DNA of 64,000 bases from Albula goreensis (Eukaryota; Chordata; Actinopteri; Albuliformes; Albulidae), in the NCBI GenBank assembly GCA_022829145.1, contig CM040742.1, forward strand, positions 19,245,131-19,309,130. Reading direction: 5' to 3'. Shown piece by piece: positions 54,031 through 64,000 of the stretch. The translations under genes were made by a program, and so were the position numbers. Positions within the stretch are counted from its first letter, which is position 1. Each line of letters opens with the position of its first letter. Under the pieces are notes generated by a model, which saw nothing but the letters and a program-made list of their open reading frames with translations, searched no databases and was not told where the DNA came from.

Positions 54031-55767
54031 CTGTTCATTATTTTTTCTTTTCTTCCAGATGAAATAATTTGCAACTACAGTGGGATTTACATTCAGAATC
54101 AAAAACACTTTCTTTAATGCGTTCACCATAGGGCATGATGAAATTAATTTCCATGCAAATTAAAATCAACACCTGCTCTGCTGGACTGGGATCAAACCCT
54201 TCAACAGCTTTTGCTGGTGACATTCAGCCCTCACTGAATGTCTACACACGATGGAGATAAATTGCTAAAATTTGCCAGAAAGCTTGGTGTCCATGTTATA
54301 AACTTTATTAGACAATGAATATATCAATATTTAATTTTTCAGAAGCTTGCAACTGGGTCTGGTAGATTTGCAAAGCACAGAATTATCCAGTACAGAAATT
54401 CTATTACTTATCACTGAAGGCAGTTAATCACCATTTCAAATCACTATGCAATCCATCATCATCATACCCTGAATTTTTAAGGACTCTGATACACAGACAT
54501 CAGTGGAAGCTGTGTTCCATCCAAAATGATTGCAGATGAAACCAAAATGTATTGTGTTGTTGTGATGTAGCTGTTGTGTTGGTAAAGTTACTGTGATAAT
54601 GTAGGGGATGCTACTTTTCCTGCTAGTTCTGTGAACTATTACATCACCACTGTCTGCCTCTGTTTTATGATTAAAACAATCAAGACAGAATTAGTGGATC
54701 GAGTCTTTAAACAGGACGATTGTGTAATAATGCATTAATAAAGGGTTTATGTAAGCAAATTAGCCTAAACAACACAGCTGCAATTAAAAATCTGAATTCC
54801 ATTTCTTACAAGATGAGATTCACATAGAGCCTAGGGAACGCTATTCTTCATATTAAAATTGTTCTGGATACAGAGAGGTATTTGTCTTGTGCTTGCTTCT
54901 GGAATTTATGAGATTCTATAAATGTAATAAATATGATTGTCTTTACTGCCTCAGGAGCTTAGCATTTTGCTGTATGAAAAATAGAATTTGCTCCATTTTT
55001 GGTCTCTTTTTTCATGTCTTGTTTGTCAGATGTCAAGAGCAAAAAGGAAAGGTATATTTGCCTGACTTTAGGTTAATAACCAACATGATTTTACGAAGCG
55101 TACCTTTGCTGCCCCAGCAGTGTGAAGTGCCCCACAACAATTATGATTATGGAACAAAGGGTCCCCATTTGGCAATATGTAAATTAAAATGGAAAACTTT
55201 TCAGACAGTGAAAAACACAATTAGACAGCTTGCTCATCTGTTTTCTGAAGTCAACCGGTTTACACTCACCAAATTAGCAAAGGGTAACAAAGGGTCATTT
55301 GTGGAAGATGGGAGCTTGTACGTGCTCTGAGGCAAAAAAAAAAACTGTATATGTGGCTGCTTTTACGCTTGGAACTGCTGACATGGAGCAAAACCGCCCC
55401 TGGCCTCCACTGCTCGAGCTGTCAGCATCTGGTCTCCACAGCTCATCCATCTATTTGCATTCATTCCCCTGTCTGTCTCACAATACAAGCCCACTACTCT
55501 TTTTTTATTATTATTATATTGTCCAGAATTGTAAACAAGATTTGCTTGACCCAAAACAAGGGCAGTACTGAATGTTTACATGCTAGGAGAAAAATTTCAA
55601 AATGAAAGCAATGAGAAGCACAGTTTGTCTACAGGGGGGATATTGAAATGACCTTTTACCGTATATTCCATTTTTTCTGTATATATAAATATACATTGTT
55701 GTGTTCATATTTTCATATAAAAGTGTCTTTTTTTTAAAAAAGGGACACATCTTCCCATGCCCTTCGG

Positions 55768-55858
<91 letters not shown>

Positions 55859-58124
55859 TCAGCATCACAAACAGCTTATTTTAGATTTGTCCAGTGGAAG
55901 AAAGTGAGCAAGAATAGATCCATCAGAGTATACAAAGTCATAAATTGCCTGTCATAAGTCATTTCTATATACACATTATATCATTCTACTTGATGTTCAT
56001 TACGATGAACCAAGGTCATTATCAAATTATGTACACTGACCATGCAACTCGGACGTTAATGATCAATACAATGGCTGTGTTGCATGCACACTAATACTCT
56101 GATTTTTAAACTATGCTGAAGCATTTATGAAGCGTTTCAGCTATGTCATGAGTCACAATAATGAGAGGTCTAATTCCAAATAAGCCAGTGTCCTGATTGT
56201 GGGAAGCCAGATTAAGACATGGGTATACTCCTCTTTTAAATGGTGCTCTGAGTTATGTAAATAGCTTATTTAGAAAAACCCTCCCTCTTGAAAGTAAACA
56301 AACATTGGAGCTTTATGCTCTGAATTAAATTCCTGTCTCTCAGTTTTGAAATGCATGAACGTGATGTGATTTCTGTATGAAAGAATTCACTGCAACAGGG
56401 ATGTCTGAAACTTTGTCTGGGTATTGATGAGAACATTTTAGAAAAGTAAAAATGCTTTGTAACACAAAGTGAGTATTATTGCTGAATAATTATCATATAC
56501 TGTAACAATTGTTTAGGAAAATCGCCATTAAAATGGGATTTGCGGTGACTACGTCACTTTGTGACTTTCCTCTTGATACATAGAAAATGTATTCATGCAA
56601 AAGTATAACTGAGATGAAGGCACTTAAACAGGATAGAGATTTTGCAAATGTGGCCCATTAATTATTCCGTCCAATTGACTAAACCTTGCAGTAACCGTTA
56701 CTCCCATCTTTGTATGGGAGTGTTTATGACTTCTGAAAGCAGGCAGATATTTTGTGCCGTCCAAGAATTACCCACTATTAGTTAACATAATAGCAAATAC
56801 TGACATTATATTACAAAGGTTATATAGTCACAGGGTAATCGCACAACTGGAGGAATCTGAGCCAAGCACCCAAAGATTGAATTCTCTATCAGATGTGGTG
56901 ATGCTGCATCTTACAGGTGCCTTATTCCATCATACAACGATTTTTTTGATGCAAAACAAATGCGAATCACTGCGGTTCTGTCACAGCAGCTTTATTTTCA
57001 GGAGTAGTTCTATCTGCAGACAGAGAGAGAGTGGAGCAAGTGGAAAGTGTCAATAACCTTATTTCAAATAGTTCATATATTTCCACCACAAGTATATTTT
57101 TCTCCTTATGTTGTAGAAAACCTTTTTGTATGCCACCAAACATCATGCCATATTTTCTTTACTTCCTACACTGTTAAGTTTGTCAGCCCTACACCTGATA
57201 GATTAATTTTGAATATGAAGTCACTCCAAAACTTTATCCTCGCGGTTGGTGTTTAATTTCTATGCTATAATACGGCATTAAGAAGCTCTGCCTCGTTGGC
57301 TGTTATATCTATCTACTTGATCAGTAAATTTAAGTTTATTTTTTCTGTAGGTTCCCTCACTACCTGCGCCTGGTTGCTCCATTTCGCATCGCCTTGCTAT
57401 CGGGATGTGTAAGCAGTATGTCATATCTGACCTTTTTTATGCGCGTCTCCTACTGCAGAATGGCAACATGAGGGTGTTCAATTTTTTGATTGTATAATTA
57501 GACCAAGTTTTAGTAAATTGGTCTTTATTATCTCTATGTTAGCGACTGCAAAAGTGTCGCTGTTTAGCAAATATTTTTGCACTGTGACTACTCTGTCGTA
57601 AATTTGGCCATAAATTTGATAAACTTGTAACCTGTCCTTTGCCCTCCACTCCTGTACTTTTTCCAACTTACTTTACCTGTCCTGAGTTCAACTGATGTCA
57701 CTCGAGGTTTTATATATTCAAAAGCGGGGGATGATTGGGACGCAGTAAAGCAAAGAGAGCTTGATAACGGTATGCTCTGTAGGAAATCATTCAGCTTCAC
57801 AGTTTAATTAAGGTGTGCGCCATGGACTCCAAGATAAATGCAAGGATGGTTAAGGAATGGCAGATTATATTTTCCATAATTAGCTTGATTTACTCTGTGT
57901 TATCTATTGCAAAAAAAAGGACATGGGTGCTGGATGTCAGCAGTTTAAGCCGGAGAGGCTCCTGGTTTAAAAGTTAAAAGGTGTAAATAAAGGGGCCCCA
58001 CTCTCACCAGAACTGATGGCACTGTGGGAATTGACAGGCATTCAATTTAGCTACCATGACACTTTTTCCTTAACTGTGAGCGGTGCAATTTTTTTGAGTT
58101 ATAAAGTCTGAGTGTTCATGGGCT
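54031..58124. other. Non-coding stretch
   Basis: No gene is supported. About 54980-55330 lies inside a 147-codon open frame but reads as AT-rich non-coding sequence (see findings). About 55980-56720 has several ATTA motifs. A CT microsatellite at 55771-55852 is listed separately. Confidence 0.45.
55771..55852. repeat. (CT)n microsatellite, about 41 units
   Basis: An uninterrupted CT tract of 82 bp; open in all plus frames, giving a spurious Ser-Leu repeat. Confidence 0.98.
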
Positions 58125-58465
58125 TTCAGTTAACTCATGCAGGAGAACATTTGTGGCACCAACACCCAAACTCAAGTTTGAGTCCTGCAACTGGGTGTTG
58201 AAGACCCACCCTCACCATTGCCACTTATGGTTGAAGGTCTGCTTTGGCAAGCCATCAACTGCCTTGGACACACAGGGGAAAAATAACAGTTAAGCCTGTT
58301 TAAGTCAACTTGCTGGTCAACTGCGAGTTTGTGAACTAAGTATATGCTGACCTTGTGTTCCTCTGACAGTACAGGCAGTTCGCAATTGATGACACATTTG
58401 CAGGGTGGATCAGAGGAGTCACATCTGTTTGGTCACCTCCTCCTGAGTCAGTGTGAAAATGTCAT
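58125..58465 (+). mobile_element. tRNA-derived SINE, longest copy (family A)
   Basis: The head carries an A-box-like ACTCATGCAGGAGAAC (58133-58148) and a clear B box GTTTGAGTCC (58176-58185). The body has TATATGCTGACCTTG (58341-58355), GCAATTGATG (58382-58391) and ATCAGAGGAG (58409-58418), then a CACCTCCTCCTGAGTCAG end. Motif order is shared with the 5.5, 21.4 and 53.9 kb fragments, defining one family. Being tRNA-derived, it would have been transcribed by RNA polymerase III. Confidence 0.7.
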
Positions 58466-59849
58466 AGAAGAGGGTTTGGCAGGGGATGGGAGGAATAAAA
58501 AATGAGCATTTCCATATAAGTCTACAGTTTAGTATTTCTGATTGCATCCTTAATTCTTAAGCTTTCAGTGATTACTGAACTAACAATGTGATGTTAATCA
58601 GATGAATAAAGTACTGTATGACTGGCTTGGATCCATTACCCAAAGTTACACTAGAATTGTCATTATTGTGTGACTGAATCTATTTTGTTTCCAGAGATAA
58701 AAGGAACAATGCTTGGCCATTGCTGGGAGCAAACAGTAAGTACTCAGATCACTCTCAGGTGTGTACGTGCGGGGCAGCGCCACTGTGGCAGTTGCAAGCC
58801 ACCGTAACCAGTGAGTGTGTGGTAATTAAACCCTAAACTGTGCGTGTCACAGAGAACCAATGCTCGTTGTGGGAGTCATGAAACCACTGGAACTAATTGT
58901 GCAAGCCATTCATGTCCGTAACTGGGAGCCAAGGAGCCGCTAAATCCCCCCCGCCGCTCCCGCAGACTGGGCTTGATCCGGCGGGCTGCGGGTCTGCTAA
59001 TCCAGCTGGAAAGAGCAGTGTGAAATTCCCCTCATCCCCCAGAAATTCCTCTATGTCCCGCTTATGGATTCGCAGTGCAACGGAGCAAAACATAAAAAAA
59101 CACAGATGAGGGTTTTTTTTCACTCTTCCCCTCCTTCCTTTCTCTCATTTCCCCTTTGCTGGATGAATTTTCAGCCGCTGTACTACTACCAGTATGAAGG
59201 CCTTTACATGTCTCATCTCTCTCCAGCAACCCCTGCTGGTGAGTCTGGTGCCCACACTCAGTCTTCACACAGCTCTGCACTGAGGATGAAGAATGACATA
59301 TTCCTCTGACGCATGTCTTCACACAGTCAGCTTGTGGACAACAGTGTGAAACCAAATGGGGACTGACATTGCTAAAGCCACTGAAGAGCTTGTGGTCCCC
59401 CTGATTGACAGCAGAGGCTGGAGCATTGACCATGGCTTGTGAATATAATTAGGCCAGTCAAAACAGAGAGGAAAGGGAGGAAAAGCATTAAAAATGTCCT
59501 TGCTCATAGAAAAAGGATCTCAATTCCCTGCTATGTATTACAGTAAGACTCACAGATGTGGATGAACATGCAGTGCCCTAGCTCAGAAAGGTCAAAGGGT
59601 AAAAAGGTAAACTTGTGTTGCTTAACCAAATATAACACTGTTGGCAGCAAAACTTCAGCTGTAGTCTTTGTCATTTACTTTAGAGACAAATTTCACTGTG
59701 AAAAAAAATACGCAATAGCCTTTTTTGTCTTTCAAATGATTTTGCTAAACAGTATTGACTGTAATATCCATGTCTAGGCGATTTAATTGCATTTGGACAA
59801 CTTGTCCTTCCAGTTAATTAAATTGTTTAATCTAAGATTTATTTTTTTT

Positions 59850-59879
59850 CAGCAGCAGTAGCAGCAGCAGCAGCAGCAG
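59850..59879. repeat. (CAG)n trinucleotide repeat
   Basis: Ten CAG-type units with one TAG interruption. They follow an eight-T run, so the junction looks like a splice acceptor with tandem CAGs. Confidence 0.9.
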
Positions 59880-60257
59880 AAAGCAGTGGAGGAACTCCCA
59901 GGAAGAGGCTGCATTGTTGGGTTGCTTTACCTGATGTTGCCCAGATTGAAGTCATAACCCACAGACATTCCATGCACCGTATGAACCTCTGTAATTATGC
60001 CCATGTCTTCTTTTTAATTGGTTTTAAATGAACAGCATTCATTTTAATTAGCTTCTGTACACGCACTGGGTTTTAAGAAGCTGTCTGTGAGTTCATCTCT
60101 CTCGCTCTCTCTTTCTGGCTCAGTTAATGGAAATTCTTAATCTTTCCTTGCTTGACAACCTATTTTATATGGTAGGGCCAAATAAAAATGAAGGTGAAAA
60201 CATTTTTTCATCTGTAAATTCCTAGACTTTGTAACTGTTAGGTTTGGCTTGGGTCCA

Positions 60258-60258
<1 letters not shown>

Positions 60259-60288
<30 letters not shown>

Positions 60289-60314
60289 TCAGACACATAC
60301 ACACGTGCACACAT

Positions 60315-60391
<77 letters not shown>
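60259..60391. repeat. Interrupted (CA)n microsatellite
   Basis: Two CA tracts separated by a degenerate middle (60288-60316), about 130 bp in all. The minus strand yields a spurious Cys-Val repeat. Confidence 0.97.
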
Positions 60392-60392
<1 letters not shown>

Positions 60393-62233
60393 TTCCTACT
60401 CGCAGGAGGATCATTACAGACACCCGCCAGTAAAGTTGGCCAAACTTATTACAGTTGCAAGTCCATTATTTTTTTTACAGAAAAAATAATTTACATTCTG
60501 TAAAGAAAAATAAATCTGAAATCCTATAATCAATAAAGACGTGGCACACATTCAGTGAAGTGGAGCTCAAAAACAATCCTGTATCATAATGCAGTTGCAT
60601 TCGCATATAATGCACACTGCCCCGTTCCAGTAATATTGCCCGTGGCAGATAATAAAAGTGGAAATTGCTTTATGTGGTGAGGATGTTTATTAAATATTTC
60701 TTCACTGCTGCCTGAGGAACCCATTGTACAAAGAGTTACTCCTACCTGCTGTGACTTTAGTCACAAGGGCTCTGTGTGAAGGTTTGTTCTGCTGTGACAG
60801 CTTTCAGTGTGTTAAATACATAAATACACTTTCTAAATATATTGAATATATAATTATGATTTACTGTTAAAGTTTCAGAATACCTTGTTGTAAGGTTAAA
60901 GAGGAATTGCTTGTCATACAGAAAGTAATCACAGAAAATAAAAAGGTACTAATTTATCAAATGAATTCATACCATGAAGGATCACTTTCACTCTTGCAAC
61001 ATAAAAGACAATGAAAACTGCACTCCCCTGAAATAAAACAAGGATCTGGTGACCTACATTTAAAGTGACTTCAAGCAGAACTTTTCAAGAAATAGAAAGT
61101 AGGACCATCCACAATGAGTACTTTACCCAAATAGAGCAAACTACAAAATATTTTTAGCAAAGGGACAGGACTAGGAAAGGCAGTTTGCCATATTTTCTCA
61201 TCTTCCAGTGAAGGAACATAGTTCTGATTAGATAGGCATTGTCACCATGTCTTAAAAGTTGAGGTTCTCAGCTATTCTGGGATATAAGGTATGTGGGTTT
61301 TGCATTTGTATAGAAGGCCAAACAAAGTCCATTTAAATCGTGGAGCCCATAACTGGCTGCAGCAGTTGAAGGACTTAAGAAAGTTTCTGGCATGAATAGC
61401 ATTTTGTGTAGATGTCAAAAGTGCAGTGGCCAATTCAGATATAACATCAGGATATGCAAAGAGAGGTCACAGGCTTGTCATCTGGTAAGGCCGAGCCAAA
61501 ATCAGGTATCGTGCATGAGCAGTTTGCCGTCCTCAACATGCTGACGCAGTCACCAATTGATCTAAACATTGATGGGGTTGGGCCCAGGTGTCGAAACACA
61601 ATATTGGACTTACGCAGAGTTTAACAATTCCATGGTCTGATGACTGCTCTGACACATTCAGCTGTAATTTCCAATACTTTGCAATTCAGTTCACAACTAG
61701 AACAACTAGGTGTTGTGTTAGGAGCAGCATTTCATGTCAGCATTATTGTCATATATCATTACTGTTTTTTCATCCATTTTTCGGTGCAGAAGGATGCCAA
61801 ATGATTCAAAAATGTGTATTGCCACCAATGGTGTATGAATACTGGACAACTTGTGCGGTGTCTGATGAATGGTGTGTGTTGGCCATTCTATCTGGTTGTT
61901 TTCCTGCTTCTGAATGTGAATAGGCTAACTTTGTGTCTCTGAGCCTTGGGGTTTATGATAAGGAGAACACAATTCAGCTTTGTGGCACACACTGTAGCAC
62001 AGTGACAGAGGTATGCTCTTGTCCAAATACCAGCTTAATTCTCACAGTGCATTATTAACACAATAAAGGGGACATTCAATCAAATACACATTGTCTGTAA
62101 GGGTGTATACGATTCAATCAATGCAGATTTTACATTACTATGAGTATGTTGTATTCTATGTCCTTTGGAATGAGTTTTTTTTATTTCCATGTTTGAGTCA
62201 TATAGCAGATTAAAGAGCCCTTGAAGAGATTAA

Positions 62234-63966
62234 GGGCCCTATTTTGAAAGTCAAATGTCAAAAGTCAGAAATCAGTCATTGCCCGATTCTTGCAACATTC
62301 GATGGGAGGGGCAAAAGTGCAAAGCTATTTTTGTGGACACAAGTTCAAGGCGATAAATCAAATTGGGCGGGCCCATCATTGGCTCAACTCACAATAGGAG
62401 AGCCTTCACATGGCACAATCTGCAGTGGGTGGAGTAATGTGTTAATATCAATTACAAGGCATTGGCATGGCATTGAATGTTTCAGCCAATCATAATGAGT
62501 GTTACATACAATAAAATCATGTGCACCCAATGCTCACAAGACAACATGGACGAGCTAAGGCAGGTGAGTTTCACACTAGTGGAGATGGAGGTACTGGTTT
62601 GTGAGGTCCATGCCCGACATGAGAAAATGTTTGGATCTGCCAGTGTAACCCTTAGTTCCACAACTGATGCCACTCTGGCAGACACCATGCGGACAAGATT
62701 GCTGGATTTCAGCAGTTTATTGAGCCTGGCAAAACTGGCAAATAACAGCTGGTAAGATTGACAGTTACCTATGATTTATACATGTGGTGATCGTATACTT
62801 TTTATTCCTCTTTGTTTACATGCATATGCTCAGTGATACGATACATCACTAAATATACTGTCAGACCTCTGCCTTAGGCATATTCATTCATTCTTGTGGT
62901 TCAAAGATACCCTGAACTGTACGATATCAAATTAAAGTCATACAGTAACACTGACAGAAAATATGCACTGATAGTTATGTAATTTATTGTTTGAATAATT
63001 ATGAACTATAAAATATAGGCTATCCTATCTAGCTACCTAGTGCTAGCTAACTTGCTTGTTATCGTCCGTTATGGTCATGGAGGCCTATCTTAGCTAGTTA
63101 GCTAAATATATTGATGATAATTATTTGACAGTCGGCTATATTTATTGTCCTTATGTAATAATGTATCACTGGCAAGTTACATGTCTGCTGCAAAGCAGTC
63201 CCAATCAGCGATCACCAATTTTTGACAGGTGAGGTTCTATGTTCTGTGCTGTCACTTGTGGAATGCGGAGCGGGAATTCCAAGAGTGCATCAACATTTGC
63301 AGACGCATTTTGGAGAAAAGATGACCATGCCTCTGGCCCGACTCAGGCAGCAACATTCTTTTTTTGCATGGTAATTTAGAATAATGTAATTAGTTTTAGG
63401 CTGGTTTTGTTTTGTTTTTTGGTTTAAAACAAATTACCAAATTACTTCACAAATAGTTGTGAGCACATTTAAAGGGCTAAATGCTTCTGTTTTTACATAG
63501 TGTTCCTGTGGCTAACTGGAACCTTAGTGTACCTTGTTGAGTTTGTTATAATTTAAAAAATGGTGTCCTTGGCAATATGTGTGTCTAATTCTTTTCTTGT
63601 CAGGACAGAAGCAAGGAGCCTATGATTTCAATAGAAAATAGTGGTAGCTGGGCACGGTCAAAATAGGTCAAAAATGGAATAGCATTATTCCATACTATCG
63701 GGATCAACAGCAAAACAAAGATGTTAAATTCAGCCAAGACTAATCGTCTGTATCCATCATGTTTCAATATAAATTTAAAGAACACTCCCAGACTGCACTT
63801 CTACGCCCCTTTATTTTGTCAGAGGCCCAAGTGGCTTTAGTGCTTCCGCATTTTTCCTGTTGCACTGCCGGTGTGTTGGAAAAAATAACTTTGCATGTTT
63901 CATTGCAGTCATGGTGCGTTTTAAATCAGTCGTAGCACGTTACACCTGGTCATAAAAATAGGGCCC
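62234..63966. mobile_element. PIF/Harbinger DNA transposon with termini and TAA duplication
   Basis: The left end begins gggccctattttgaaagtc and the reverse complement of the right end begins gggccctatttttatgac, with 12 identical terminal bases; a second match inside the ends is GTGCAAAGCTATTTTT against ATGCAAAGTTATTTTT. TAA flanks both ends (62231-62233 and 63967-63969), the usual 3-bp target duplication of PIF/Harbinger. The 1733-bp interior holds a partial Myb/SANT-like frame but no transposase, so it is non-autonomous or internally deleted. Confidence 0.85.
62545..62757 (+). pseudogene. Partial Myb/SANT-like frame inside Harbinger element
   Basis: The frame starts MDELRQVSFTLVEMEVLV and continues CEVHARHEKMFG, matching the first helix of Harbinger Myb/SANT-like proteins (FTxEELEVLVxEVxARxxxLFG). 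The remaining about 40 residues do not show the expected KAAAWQEI…VNAV and KKWSDLK blocks, so the domain is truncated or has been joined to unrelated sequence. A GGTAAG at the end (62752-62757) could be a splice donor. The ATG at 62545 was preferred to an upstream start because the family motif begins just after it. Confidence 0.55.
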
Positions 63967-64000
63967 TAAGTGTGCTTGCTCTAATCTAGCCTTGTATGAC

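Larger units (their letters stand above)
58466..62230. other. Non-coding stretch with candidate regulatory block
   Basis: No gene is supported. About 58720-59080 has several CpGs, a GGTAATTAAA site and a C-rich centre and could be an enhancer. A CAG repeat with acceptor-like upstream sequence (59842-59879) and a CA microsatellite are listed separately. About 59960-60110 is ATTA-rich. Confidence 0.45.

Noticed and set aside
55701-55957. Ser-Leu-rich frames
   Set aside because: They translate the CT microsatellite in two frames.
56754-57056. A segment near 57010-57060 reads ERVEQVESVNNLIS in one frame, recalling LINE reverse-transcriptase C-termini
   Set aside because: Too short, with no catalytic motif or matching flanks; likely chance.
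60137-60503. Cys-Val and Thr-His-rich frames on both strands
   Set aside because: They translate the CA microsatellite.

Overview
The window looks like non-coding DNA from a ray-finned (probably teleost) fish. The evidence is the mix of AT-rich single-copy sequence, long CA/GT, CT and TAA microsatellites, tRNA-derived SINEs with a fish-type 3' tail, two PIF/Harbinger transposon remnants with a Myb/SANT-like second gene, and a pogo/Tigger-like MITE. I found no intact host protein-coding gene, no rRNA, no convincing tRNA and no CRISPR array. Nearly all long open frames are chance frames, or translations of microsatellites and minisatellites. The species cannot be named from what is here.

Layout. 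1-9 kb: low-complexity intergenic or intronic DNA with a 28-bp minisatellite (920-1086), a SINE fragment (5475-5570) and a strong minus-strand G-quadruplex motif (5909-5931). 9-12 kb: a possible retroelement relic, AT-rich blocks that look like conserved non-coding elements, and a 331-bp MITE with TA target duplication (11378-11708). 12-25 kb: mostly unremarkable, with a decayed telomere-like patch (14071-14112), a minus-strand SINE (21305-21580) and a long TG microsatellite. 25.7-26.8 kb: a PIF/Harbinger relic holding a broken transposase N-terminus (+) and a broken Myb/SANT-like gene (-), separated by an old array of about 175-bp repeats. 28-38 kb: a 75-bp tandem repeat, several microsatellites and one well-preserved SINE (31349-31575). 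41-60 kb: CpG-rich and AT-rich candidate regulatory blocks, a decayed leucine-rich-repeat C-terminal/transmembrane segment (48079-48408), two more SINE copies and further microsatellites. 62.2-64.0 kb: a structurally complete PIF/Harbinger element with matching termini, TAA target duplications and a partial Myb-like frame.

There is no operon-like or pathway logic here. The mobile elements are independent insertions. The most plausible host function is cis-regulation: several 200-400 bp blocks have the TAATTA-rich, non-coding look of vertebrate enhancers, but conservation cannot be shown without alignment. I saw no clear sign of a new biological system. The most unusual items are the 175-bp array inside the Harbinger relic, the LRR-protein fossil and the four-copy SINE family.
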